Source: Anisodus tanguticus (Eukaryota; Streptophyta; Magnoliopsida; Solanales; Solanaceae). Taken from it: a stretch of 64,000 bases of DNA. The position numbers and the translations under genes are program-made. The notes under the pieces are model-generated. The model was not told where the DNA came from, ran no database searches, and saw only the letters and a list, made by a program, of their open reading frames with translations. Location: positions 7,371,001-7,435,000 of the forward strand of contig CM067550.1 of assembly GCA_034509755.1 (NCBI GenBank). The letters run 5' to 3'. This document shows, one piece after another, positions 55,401-64,000 of the stretch (position 1 is the first letter of the stretch; each line of letters opens with the position of its first letter).

Positions 55401-57740
55401 AACAGTTGTTCCTTGACTTCAGATTCAGTCTCAGCATCCGGCCTCCTCCCGCTCCGACTGAGTGGGTGTGATAGTCCATATATATTCACAATATATTATG
55501 TAATTAATATTTAGTATAATTAATGTAAAATAGAGATACTAATTCTATTAGGACTACAATTGTATACTCTATATATATTACATTAATAAAAGAACTCCAT
55601 CAAGGAGATTTACACTATTCTACCCTCCCGACCCAATCTGGATTAATCATGCCCCAAAGCAAAAGAACCAAAAGAAAAAAAATAAACTAAGATTATTGTA
55701 TAATTTCATAATAAAATTTCATATTGTGTATTTCGTGCGACAGTCAATTAACAATACTGGTGTCGAATATATCTACTTAAGCAAATGATTCAAGTTATAC
55801 ACACTAATTGTACTAAGATTTTTTAGACTGTCCATATAATTTAATATATTATAATAGGTTAAATTCAAAAGGAAGTTCAGTAAATGTTACCGCTTTTAAA
55901 TGCGCAGGCCACTCCAACAACACATGCCAGACACAAGGTGAACGCTACCATAAGCACATAGTTCCATGGATGTTTTTTGCCGTAGCGAGCCATCAAGAAG
56001 GCAACTGGCAATTTTACACCAAATATAAAAAGAAAATAAAACGATTAGTACAACCTTTAAAATAGATCATGAAAATTGTGGCATACATATTCGATATCAG
56101 AATGATGGAGAAAGAGTTAGGAACCATCTTAAATTGGGAACTAAAAAGGTTAGAATAAGTTCTCCACAAACTTTGAATTACATTTGTCTCAATTTTTTTA
56201 GTACGTCTTTCAATTGATGGGTTTTCGTTATCTTTTTAGTTTGTCAGAAAAATAATGTTATTTATATAGTTAAAAACTCTTTAAATGGAACGGTTCACAC
56301 GACATATTTAAGACTATATGACACAAAGGCTATTTTGATACATTAAACACACATTTAGTTTATGATTAAAAAATTCAAGTCTTTCGAATCTTCTTAACCT
56401 CTGTGCACAGTTAAACTATTAAAAACACATAAAATGAAACCGAGGTAGTATTATTTACCAAAATATTTTTTTCTAAATATGCACAAAATATACCAAAAAG
56501 TACCCTTAATAAGGCTTATCACGAATCATATCAATTCCTGCAAAAGCATCTCATTGAAGGTAAAAATAAGGGGGTCATTTGCACTTTGCTCCTATTTTGG
56601 ATTGATCTTTAATATTTTCCCCTTAATGAAACTTATCTTTAACGAATCAGACACAACTTATGCTGAATCCTTTAAACAATTTATGCTCCAAACTTTTTAA
56701 AGAGTCATAAATAGAAATATAATTTTACTCCCTCCGTCCAAAATACTTGTCATGTTTCACTTTTTAAAAGTCAATTTAACTAAAATTTAAATCTAAATTA
56801 GATTAGGTTAATTCAACATTTTAAAATAAAAATTTAGATATTCGGAAACTATGAATTCTTTTCATATTAATATTATGAAAAGATACATCTTAAAATGTTG
56901 GTCAAATTTCATATATTTTGACTCTTGAAAAGCATAATGTGACAAATATTTTGGGACAGGAGTACTTTGTTATCCCTAATTATTACCAAGTCATCTAATG
57001 ATTGAAACCAATTAAATATACCTTAAAAGTTGTGCAGCCACTAACAATTTCATTGAAATTTCCAACTTAATAATTAATAGTAACGGTAAAACAAGTACTC
57101 CCTTTGTCTCAAATTATTTATAGTGGTTACTACAAATAGTTGTCTCAAATTATTTATCATTTTAGAAGTTCAAGGCACAATTAATTATCTTTTCTCCATT
57201 TTACCCCTTGTCATTAATGAAGATGACACATGAATATAGTAAATATTTATTTGAGAGATTATAACTTAGACATAAATTAAGGTAAAGTAGGTCAAATATC
57301 CCTTCTAATTAATATTTCTTAAGAGCGTGTAAAAAAAGACAAATACTTTGAGACGGTGGGAGTATGAAAATTATCTCTTGATTTTTAAATTGGACAAATA
57401 AAAATGGACGAAAGAAATAATAAAGAGCAATATACATATATATATATATAAGAGAAGTATATAGGAAGAAATTTTTACGTATAAAAGCAATGACAAGAAG
57501 GATAATAATGGTGATTTGGCCCATAATGGTTCGCATGTAAGTTTTGACGGCCGGAGTGAAGAACATGGCGGTGGCGATCACAGCGGTGACGAAAAGCTGT
57601 ACACATATAATGGCGTAAACTTTTCTGATAAATCCCCATCTCATCTGAGGATCTTCCATCTGCCCTGGATATATTTGGCCACCGATAACGCCACCGCCTT
57701 TTTGGCCGGACTCAATGTCCACGCCTCCATTCTTGAACAT
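49464..57740 (-). CDS. LFG: LIFEGUARD / BI-1-like TMBIM membrane protein, 4 exons
   Basis: Coding exons on the minus strand: 57740-57479, 56004-55891, 49948-49791 and 49661-49464, giving 243 codons plus stop. All introns are GT-AG and phases agree; the length is that of plant LIFEGUARD proteins. The N-terminus (MFKNGGVDIESGQKGGG, MEDPQMRWGFIRKVYAII) is the cytosolic leader typical of the family. Hydrophobic segments lie at about residues 41-62, 73-92, 102-123, 128-149, 157-178, 189-205 and 219-240, a seven-segment layout. The aspartates of IIYDTNN (206) and GDIVN (229) fit the di-aspartate pair of TMBIM Ca2+-leak proteins. Known relatives reside in endomembranes and dampen cell death and modulate immunity; function here is inferred. 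Intron 2 is about 5.9 kb because of element E. Which LFG paralogue it is cannot be decided. Confidence 0.95.
50326..50440 (+). mobile_element. SINE, 5' part (split by element E)
   Basis: Starts CATCAAAGATGTGGTGGAGT with an A-box-like GTGGTGGAGTGG, then a B-box GCGTTCGAGCATC (50,370-50,382) and body CTTAAAATGAGACATCCC, where the LTR of E begins. The remainder is at 55,625. Related to the SINE at 14.0-14.2 kb. Confidence 0.75.
50441..50603 (+). repeat. 5' LTR of element E
   Basis: Starts TGATAGTGAATATATTCC, ends ACACTATTCTACA before the primer-binding site; a TATA-like CTCTATATATATTAC lies at about 50,547-50,561. Confidence 0.9.
51043..51711 (+). pseudogene. gag relic of element E
   Basis: Starts MDSPASASSTPDVTNHPPSS. 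The capsid part reads FHPAFAITNIKNFIPLIL, a stop, WVELFHIDACAYNVLDHID, a stop, WIYGTISKDLLHTIM, IFQDNKQTRVMYLEEQFN, YCKHLKLIADQLSNVGNP and MIQQSDPLPSFNKAQSQF. Two in-frame stops (about 51,187 and 51,319) and a final one at 51,711 break it. The leader before it (50,640-51,010) is an unusual C/T-rich stretch with many TATAC motifs. Confidence 0.88.
52135..55470 (+). pseudogene. pol relic of element E
   Basis: Protease near 52,160 has MNTCAMTHLTNNSGNLLQL; the usual DTG triad now reads NTC. GAG-pre-integrase extends to 52,679. Integrase (52,690-53,439) has NGKAERILRTIKNMIRTFLF and the C-terminal APRSTPCIFLGFPSNHRGYL. The linker is proline- and threonine-rich. RT (53,850-54,706) has CMWLFHHKFKVNGSFERHKA, WPIHRLDVKNAFLHRDLKK and YVDDIVLTSSS. 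RNase H (54,719-55,471) includes TRLLSYIDAYWAGCPETRHS and DNISAVYLSHNPVQHHRTKH and ends VLHVPSSYQYANIFTKGLSQ. Stops and frameshifts separate the pieces. Confidence 0.9.
55469..55624 (+). repeat. 3' LTR of element E
   Basis: Starts TGATAGTCCATATATATTC and ends ACACTATTCTACC; the last base differs from the 5' LTR. Confidence 0.88.
55625..55670 (+). mobile_element. SINE, 3' part (split by element E)
   Basis: CTCCCGACCCAATCTGGATT then AATCATGCCCCAAAGC fits the CCCGRCGCGAATCCGGATTA and GGGCCCCAATGC part of the SINE body, directly continuing the segment that ends at 50,440. An A-rich tail (AAAAGAAAAAAAATAAAC) follows. Confidence 0.65.
56728..56962. mobile_element. Stowaway-like MITE in intron 1 of the LIFEGUARD-like gene
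   Basis: Ends CTCCCTCCGTCCAAAATACT and ATATTTTGGGACAGGAG are inverted relatives, flanked by TA (56726-56727 and 56963-56964). Confidence 0.8.
57098..57362. mobile_element. Second Stowaway-like MITE in intron 1
   Basis: Ends CTCCCTTTGTCTCAAATTA and AATACTTTGAGACGGTGGGAG, flanked by TA (57096-57097 and 57363-57364). It contains an internal near-duplicate of its own left end (TTGTCTCAAATTATTTATC at about 57,142). Confidence 0.75.
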
Positions 57741-58340
57741 CTTGTATCACGTCCTTCCTGAAAGATATCTCATAAAAATCAAATCCCGAATTAATTACAG
57801 GCGGAAAATTGAATTCTGAATTATTTTAGTCAAAGAAGAAAAAAAGGGTCGAATTTGCCTATAAAAACTTGCGAATGGTTTAAATTTATTCTTCTAACAA
57901 AAATTGCATTTCACATAGTCTAAGGGCGTTTATGACCCTTTATCCTATATTAAGAAGTGCACATACCTTTTTTAAATGATAAATTCGGCTCTAGAGTAGG
58001 AGGAGAAAATATACTTTATCAGATATCAAATCAACCCATGTGAAGGGGATGAAATGATATGGATTGGTTGTTGTTGACACAGATAACAAATGTTTTTGAA
58101 TGTAACGAAGAGATTGGCTAAGATGAAATATGGAGGAAGAATACGAAAGAGTTGGTGAGAGCAAAAAATATTCTTGGATTTTCTTTTTCTTTGTGGAATT
58201 GTTTTAAGAAGTGAAAATGAGAGGTTGCGAATTAATTATGCATATATGCATGATGATCCTGTGGTTGGCGGTAACGTGAAAGATATTACGTTCAAATTCT
58301 CAACTTTTGTGTACTTTTAAAAATATCAAGGGGTGATTAT
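57741..58340 (-). promoter_or_regulatory. Leader and upstream region of the LIFEGUARD-like gene
   Basis: Upstream of the minus-strand start codon. AT-rich with pyrimidine tracts on the coding strand; no TATA box is clear enough to assign. No transposon was recognised. Confidence 0.25.
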
Positions 58341-58361
58341 GATTTATTATTTAATACTCCA

Positions 58362-58394
58362 TGAATAAATAAATAAATAAATAAATAAATAAAA
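58362..58394 (+). repeat. (AAAT)n microsatellite
   Basis: About eight units of AAAT/ATAA directly before the palindrome at 58,394. Confidence 0.9.
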
Positions 58395-58425
58395 ACAGGT
58401 ATGTCTAATTTTAGACATACCTGTT
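58394..58425. repeat. Perfect 32-bp inverted repeat
   Basis: AACAGGTATGTCTAA (58394-58408), TT spacer, TTAGACATACCTGTT (58411-58425). The arms are exact 15-base complements, so a cruciform or transcript hairpin is possible. Confidence 0.9.
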
Positions 58426-58456
58426 GGTTTTATGGGAAAGCCAACGGAGTTCATTC

Positions 58457-58482
58457 ATATATATATATATATATATATATAT
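58457..58482. repeat. (AT)n microsatellite
   Basis: Uninterrupted AT dinucleotides, about 12 units. Confidence 0.9.
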
Positions 58483-59370
58483 GCTTTAGAACCTTGATAA
58501 AATCATGCTAAACCTTTTGCTTGTCTCATTTTCTACCATAGAAAGCTTTTGCTTCTTAGAGAATTTCTATTAATACAACTAAACTAATATGTTATCTAAA
58601 TTCTAGTCTTATACTCTTATCTCATAGAGTTATTTTTTCAATTAGTTAAGTAGTTCACGTTTCGAATTAAATTTCAAACATTTTTCTAAACGGAATCTAA
58701 TTAGTGATCAAAACAAAGTTTTTACAATATAAACTAGTTAAAATTTTTGGGGATGAAGCAGTTGTAACATTTTAATAGTGCGACGCCATGGGTAAGGCCC
58801 ATTAGGTCCAAATACATTGAAGCCCACTTAAGCCGGAAGGTCCGACAAATTGGGTCATATGCTGATGGCTTTGCAGGTGGAAGGAAGTGCACAAATAGCC
58901 GATTTCAGGATACCGTTGAAGGCATAGCGGTTGATATTAATTCTTTTGCAAGTTTAATTTGGTCACATTGAAACAACTTTAGAAGCGCATACACCTTTAA
59001 TGTTTGGCTTGATAAAGCTTAACTTTAGGCATTTTGACAAGGCCAAATTTTCAATATTTCTGTTTGAAATTGTAGGATTAATGACATGCTATAACTTAAT
59101 TAAATAGCACTGATATGTAAATATTATTTATAAGTTGAGACCATTTTGATGTAACCAGTGTCTCACTTTGAGCATATTAAAACTTCAACCATAAAGTACC
59201 ATTAACCGTAAGACATACAGTAATAGAAACAAATAATATGTGGTCATCCTATTTTGAGCAGTGCTATTTCATATTTGTAGCATAATAGTAAATGGGTTAA
59301 CGAATCAAAATTGCAACACCATATATTAAGATGAACTATAGAATAACGCAAGAGGACCCAGTAAAGAAAC
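58483..59370. other. Non-coding spacer
   Basis: No gene or known repeat was recognised. Confidence 0.4.
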
Positions 59371-59378
59371 TACATACA

Positions 59379-60560
59379 TCCATATAAATAATGTATATTG
59401 GGCCTAACTTAACCCCAAAAATTAGCTTGTAAGGTGATGATTGTCCAAGTCCATATAAGGAGTCCATGTTCCCATTCCATTTACGATGTGGGACTCTTAA
59501 CATTCCCTCGCACGTCCAGACCCCGTTAACTGGAGCGTGGATGACATAATTTGGGGACCCAACATCAATGAAAATAGAATTGAAATGAGCATGACCTTGA
59601 TACCATATAAAGAATAATCTTGAGCTTAACTCAACCCCAAAAGATAGCTTGTAAGGTGAGAATTGTGCAAGTCCATATAATGAGTCCATGTCACTCCCCC
59701 GCACGCCCATACCCCGTTAACTGGAGCGTGAATGACATAATTTGGGGACCCAACATCGGTGAACATAAAATTAGTGAACATAAAATTAGAATGAATCAAC
59801 CCCGGCTCGATACATGTAAAGAATTGGATGTTCGAAAGGCCTAACTCAACCTTCAAAAGCTAGCTTGTAACTTGAATCTTGTATACGTGAGGGTTTAGTC
59901 ACCGTTTTTCGGTCGAAAATTGCACCGATTTTCGCCGAATTTCGCCACCGTTTTTTCGTTTTTTCACTTGGTTTTCCGCCCGTTTTCAACTATTTTTGGT
60001 GTCTCGTTTTCAGCTTGTTTCCAGCTTCGTTTTGAGCCAAATGAAGCTCAATATATAGCATGCAAGAGGGGCTGTCCAACTCGCCAAAAACAAGGCAGTA
60101 ATGGCCATTAAGGGAGGCCATTAAAATGCCCAAGTAATGGCTATTAAGGCCATTGAAAGAGGTCGCTCATCGCCAAGTAATGGGCTGTTAATGGAGGAAT
60201 TAATCAGCCAAATAATGGTTGTTTAATGCTCCGAAAACAGATCCAACGGTAGGCAGAAAAATATCCGAAACTCGGGGACCAAAGCGTAAATATTGAAACT
60301 TCGGGGACCAAACCGTACATATGAAAAAATTCTGGTCCAAATCGTACATATGAAACTTCGGGGATCAAATCGTACATTTGGCTCCTTTAAACACAGGATT
60401 GTCCAAGTCCATTATGTGGTAGAGTCCATGTTAAACCCATGTAAAGAATAGATTTTGGCCCCTAACTCAACTCCAAAAGTCTCCAACATACGGAAGCTAG
60501 TGTTTAATTCATCAAAGAAGATGAGGATTGTCCAAGTCCATATAAGGAGTCCATGTTATG
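59379..60560. repeat. Diverged repeat array, ~160-190 bp units
   Basis: Units begin near CCATATAAA..., pass through CTTAACTCAACCCCAAAA, AGCTTGTAAGGTGA, TGTCCAAGTCCATATAAGGA, GAGTCCATGTTCCC and ACCCCGTTAACTGGAGCGTG, and end GACATAATTTGGGGACCCAA. Copies: about 59,379-59,570, 59,602-59,760, partial at 59,809-59,880 and 60,395-60,560. An X-family LTR piece sits inside the third unit. I recall similar dispersed non-coding repeats in other eudicots, but not a named family. Confidence 0.7.
59885..60392 (-). mobile_element. X-family LTR fragment in the repeat array
   Basis: In the same (minus) orientation as the solo LTR at 20 kb it shows CCAAATAATGGTTG-type blocks, the tandem CGGGGACCAAACCGTACATA units (60,260-60,380) and a TATA-like GCTATATATTGAG (minus strand, about 60,048-60,060) like that at 33,034. 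Neither true LTR end was seen, so both borders are approximate. Confidence 0.6.
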
Positions 60561-61146
60561 TGTTAACTCATTCTAGGATTTCAATCCATGGAGTCTATGT
60601 TCTCTTAACAATCCGTGCTAGTATCTAAACACATATAATAAAGCTAGGATGTTACGAAATCCTTTACCTCTATAAATACAATTTTTTTTAAAAGTGACTG
60701 CGCCTTAAATAATGCAATGCAAATAGGTTGCCCACGAAATTAGTACCTTTGAGGTCTTTGAGCAAACATCAACTTACAGTAAAAGATGCTTGAGATATAT
60801 AACGAATCTCTTTAAGATGAAGGTTACTGTACTCACTGGATAAGGTTTTGTGTTAGAATTTAAATTGCTTATAAGGAATTTTTGACGAAAGTTTGGGTGG
60901 TAATTTCTTCAGAGCCATGTCCAATGAAGTTTTTAAATTTCCCAATAAGTTACAATTTAATTGCATTGAGTATAAAAAAAGATCTTAGTTATATATAGTG
61001 TGAACTTATATTTAATTATTTTTCTAAAGTAGTAATCATTCATAATATATCGGTAAGCCAACAGCCGAATCAATGGCCGGTTAGGTCTATTCCAAGAATA
61101 TAGTGCCCCTTCACAAGTAAAATTCACAAATAGCTAATGTTATGAA
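60561..61146. other. Non-coding spacer
   Basis: AT-rich, no gene recognised; ends at the LTR of element C. Confidence 0.4.
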
Positions 61147-61312
61147 TGATAGAATAGGTGTAAATATGGCAATAATCTTTAGTTATCCTTTATATATGTT
61201 AAATGTATAATTGGTTATTTATTATCTTAATTAGAGCCTAGAATCATGCTTGTAATAGTTGTATATTACTAACCTCTTGGGAAGGAAATGGATACGAAAT
61301 CAAACTCTTTCA
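61147..61312 (+). repeat. 5' LTR of element C
   Basis: Starts TGATAGAATAGGTG, like the LTR of B (TGATAGAATAATTA), and ends CTCTTTCA. Only one copy is in the window, so the left border rests on the TG start and the similarity to B. Confidence 0.75.
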
Positions 61313-61418
61313 CGGTATCACATTCTAGGGCAGCTTTCCTCTCCTCCACACCTTCCGCCGTGCCCTAGTGTTGCTCCGTCGTCACCTCTTCTTCCTTATC
61401 TTCTCTTTCCCGTCAGCC

Positions 61419-62520
61419 ATGTCTGACTCAAAATCAAGTTTTCATCCTGCTTTTGCTGTTTCGAACATCAAGTCCCATATCTCCATTACTTTTGAGATGG
61501 AGAACGTCCATTATGCGACGTGAGCGGAACTCTTCAAAATTCATTGTAGGTTACACCGGGTTATCAATCACATAATTCCACCGGAAAAAGGCAAAGAGAA
61601 GGAGCCGACAACCAATGATGAAAAGGAATTATGGTTGACCCTCGATGCAACGGTTCTCCAATGGATTTATGCCACGATTTCGAGTGACTTGTTGCATACA
61701 ATTCTTGAACCCGACTCCACGGCAATGGAGGTTTGGTATAGATTGCATGACATATTCCAGGATAATAAAAATTCTTGTGCCGTCACACTTGAGCAAGAAT
61801 TCTCCACCACTGACTCGGCGGATTTTTCCAATGCATCCGTATATTGTCAAAGGCTCAAGGTTTTGTCGGATCAACTCAAGAATGTCGGGGCGCCGATGAC
61901 TAACAACTGACTCGTTTTACAGATGTTTGGTGGTCTCACTGATGCGTATAGTGGTGTTGGTACACTCATCCGCCAAAGCAACCCTCTTCCATCATTTTAC
62001 CAAGCCTGTTTTATGCTCATACTAGAAGAAGTGGCTTATGCTAAAAAGGCCGCTACCATTTCTACTTCTTCCATGGTTGCTGCTTCGTATAAGGAGTCCG
62101 ATGACAACTCCTCACAATCTGAAAATACACCGCCAAACCGTGATCAAAGGGGACGAAACAATAATAATAGAGGTAAAATCATGGTAGTGGTTGCGGCGAC
62201 GGAAAGGGTGGTAGCCACCGTAGTGGCGGTGGTGGTGGCGGCAGTGGCGGCGGCCAGCAGCAGCGCTCCGGCTAGACATGGCAGTCGCATGCCCAGTGGG
62301 GTGGTCCGCCACAGTGGCCATGGGCTGTCCTTCCGTGCCCTTTTCCTTCGGCTCCATGGGCCAGGCCCAGTCCGAGAAATAGACAACAGCATCAGGCCAA
62401 CATTCTTGGGCCACACCGTCAACAACAACATGCCCATTCTGCAACAACCATACCAACCGATATCGAGGCCGCAATGCACACTCTTAGGCTCACTCCACCC
62501 GATGCAAACTGATATATGGA
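61419..62520 (+). pseudogene. gag relic of element C
   Basis: Starts MSDSKSSFHPAFAVSNIKSH. Then come TFEMENVHYAT, a stop, AELFKIHCRLHRVINHIIPP, a long segment ELWLTLDATVLQWIYATIS, DIFQDNKNSCAVTLEQEFST, YCQRLKVLSDQLKNVGAPMT with a stop (61,908), GGLTDAYSGVGTLIRQSNPL and FYQACFMLILEEVAYAKKAA. A poly-alanine/valine tract (about 62,180-62,260) comes from a GTGGCGGTGG-rich stretch read out of frame. It is the most complete gag of the A/B/C group here. Confidence 0.88.
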
Positions 62521-64000
62521 CACCGGAGCAATGTCTCATATGATATCCTCACAAGGTAATCTCTCATCATATTTTAATCTGAGCAATAATCGTGGTATAA
62601 TAATCAGAAATGATCATTCAATCCAATTCGTTGTTATGGTAATACAAGTTTGTCCCCCCCCCCCCCCCCGAACCCACCTTTAACCTTAAAGAATATCCTT
62701 CATGCTCCTCAATTGATTAAAAACTTAGTTTCAGTTAGAAAATTTACCACTGACAACTCGGTTTCTGTTGAATTTGATCATTTTGGGTTTTTTGTAAAGG
62801 ATTTTCAGACAGATATGCGCCTATTGAGATGTGATAGTCGGGGCGAGCTATATCACATCACCACTACCACCACAAATTGAGCCATCTCACCATCAACTTT
62901 TGTAGCTTTAACACCTTCTTTATGGCATGAACATTTGGGTCATCCGGGAGCACCTGTTTTTGCCTCTCTTAGGCTAAATAAATTTATTGAGTGTACTAGA
63001 ACTCATAGTTCTCATGTTTGTCACTCATGTCCTCTTGGAAAACATGTTAAATTGTCTTTCGTTGCTTCTAATTCATGCACTTTTATGCCTTTTGATATTA
63101 TCCATAGTGATATTTGGACATTTCCCGTTTTGAGCTTTTCGGGCCATCAATATTATCTTCTTTTGTTGGATGATTACTCTAATTTTTTTTTGTGGACATT
63201 TCCTTTGTCTAAAAAGTCACAAGTATTTTCCATATCTCTCTCCTTTAGAGCATTCATCCGCACTCAATTTGAACGGATAATTAAAAATATTCAATGTGAT
63301 AATGGTAAAGAATTCGATAATGGGCCATTTTGGGAATAAGCTAATGGTTTATCTTTTCGTCTCTCTTGTCCACATACCTCACCTTAAAATGGAAAAGCGG
63401 ACAAAAAAATTGAACCATTAACAACATTGTTAGAACTTTACTTGCCCATGCCTCTCTACCACCATCATTTTGTCATCATGCATTACAAATGGAAACCTAT
63501 CTTCTCAATATACTTCCAAGCAAACAATTATCCTATCAATCCCCTCTCAAAATTCTATACCAAAGGGACACATCTTACTCTCATCTCCGGGTATTCGGGT
63601 GCTTATGCTATCCTCTTTTTTCTACTACTACTATCAATAAGCTTCAACCCCGTTCTACTCCATGTATTTTTTTGGGATATCTATCAAACCATTGTGGTTA
63701 CAAATGTTACAATTTATCCTCTAATAAAATCATCGTGAGTCGCCACACATTATTTGATGAATTAAATTTTCCCATTGCTAAGCTGCATTCTTCCTTGCCT
63801 CACACATACAAATTTCTTAATGATAGCTTGTCCCCTTATTTGGTCCACTAGCTGACTTCGCAAACAATCCCAACAGCTCACCCCGGCTCGCCTACCCTTC
63901 CGGCTAGTCTGGGACATCCCAGCCACTCGGCCCAAACACCCCATATCCGAGCCCAATCAACGCAACCCGCCTATCCGAGCTCGATAACTGCGGCACCACT
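62521..64000 (+). pseudogene. protease-integrase relic of element C
   Basis: The protease remnant around 62,512-62,600 keeps DTGAMSHMISSQGNLSSYF. GAG-pre-integrase runs about 62,650-63,090 with the THSSHVCHSCPLGKHVKLSF zinc part. The integrase core (63,090-63,440) has DIIHSDIWTFPVLSFSGHQY and FERIIKNIQCDNGKEFDNG; the C-terminal part (63,489-63,851) has LQPRSTPCIFLGYLSNHCGY. The linker follows to the window edge. A C-homopolymer at about 62,656-62,670 and several stops disrupt it. Confidence 0.85.

Larger units (their letters stand above)
50441..55624 (+). mobile_element. Copia element E inside the LIFEGUARD-like gene
   Basis: 5' LTR 50441-50603, primer-binding site TGGTATCAAGAG (50604), leader, gag, protease, integrase, RT, RNase H and 3' LTR 55469-55624. 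ATCCC (50436-50440) and CTCCC (55625-55629) flank it, a 5-bp duplication with one mismatch. The element is transcribed in the opposite direction to the host gene. LTRs are nearly alike apart from an indel near the start and a few substitutions. Confidence 0.93.
49949..55890 (-). other. Intron 2 of the LIFEGUARD-like gene, enlarged by nested repeats
   Basis: Donor GTAACATT (minus strand, from 55,890) and acceptor TAATTACAG (ending at 49,949) are intact. Without element E the intron would be about 0.75 kb. It contains a SINE broken in two and a whole copia element on the opposite strand to the gene. Confidence 0.9.
61147..64000 (+). mobile_element. Copia element C, cut by the window end
   Basis: 5' LTR 61147-61312, primer-binding-like CGGTATCACA directly after it (first base mutated from TGGTATCA), gag from 61,419, protease, GAG-pre-integrase and integrase up to the window end. 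Closest relatives here are A and B. RT, RNase H and the 3' LTR lie outside. Confidence 0.9.

Noticed and set aside
57516..57761. 81-codon plus-strand frame
   Set aside because: Antisense of exon 1 of the LIFEGUARD-like gene, which has family homology and correct splice sites.
59336..59856. Two overlapping reverse frames with repeated residues
   Set aside because: They translate the non-coding repeat units; the shared residues reflect the repeated DNA, not a repeat protein.
62180..62260. Valine/alanine-repeat protein segment
   Set aside because: Frame-shifted reading of a glycine-rich linker in the gag of element C (GGTGGCGGT-type repeats).
1..64000. CRISPR arrays, bacterial operons, phage or organelle gene clusters
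   Set aside because: No regular spacer arrays, no ribosome-binding-site-led gene series, no rRNA, and no recognisable plastid or mitochondrial genes.

Overview
This is eukaryotic plant nuclear DNA. It is AT-rich, has GT-AG introns, is dominated by Ty1/copia retrotransposon relics, and carries Stowaway-type MITEs and tRNA-derived SINEs. The SINE at 14.0-14.2 kb and the one at 50.3/55.6 kb resemble those of Solanaceae, so a nightshade-family genome is the best guess; this is inference from remembered repeat sequence. There are no bacterial operons, CRISPR arrays or phage genes.

Two ordinary host genes are well supported and lie tail to tail. The first (44,700-48,508, +, 7 coding exons, 458 codons) encodes a FORKED/VAN3-binding-protein-like protein with an auxin-canalisation domain and a PH-like domain. 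The second (57,740-49,464, -, 4 coding exons, 243 codons) encodes a LIFEGUARD / Bax-inhibitor-1-like multi-pass membrane protein. Both models join in frame with GT-AG introns and full family length.

Most of the rest is retroelement debris. From left to right: copia A (1-2,655, -); a LINE 3' end (about 2.7-3.4 kb, +); copia K (4,432-5,894, +) meeting an inverted gag piece and copia G (6.1-9.49 kb, -), which is inserted in copia J (9.49-12.2 kb, -); SINEs and a MITE (13.8-14.8 kb); copia B (15,152-19,900, +, TSD GTTGG); a solo LTR of the G/X family (20,002-21,221, TSD AAAGC); copia D (23,521-27,665, -); copia H (29,752-39,644, +, TSD AGTTT), which holds an LTR-like insertion, an X-family LTR, a piece of an A/F-type copia and a Ty3/gypsy relic; a collapsed X-family element (41,876-44,038, TSD GAAAT); the two genes; a diverged repeat array (59.4-60.6 kb) with an X-family fragment in it; and copia C (61,147 to the window end).

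The most striking arrangement is in intron 2 of the LIFEGUARD-like gene. A SINE there was split by a 5.2 kb copia element (E) lying antisense to the gene, so the intron is about 5.9 kb although both exon borders are intact. No retroelement keeps an intact gag-pol frame. I found no convincing new enzymatic or defence system; the interest lies in the nested-insertion history and a few unexplained sequences.
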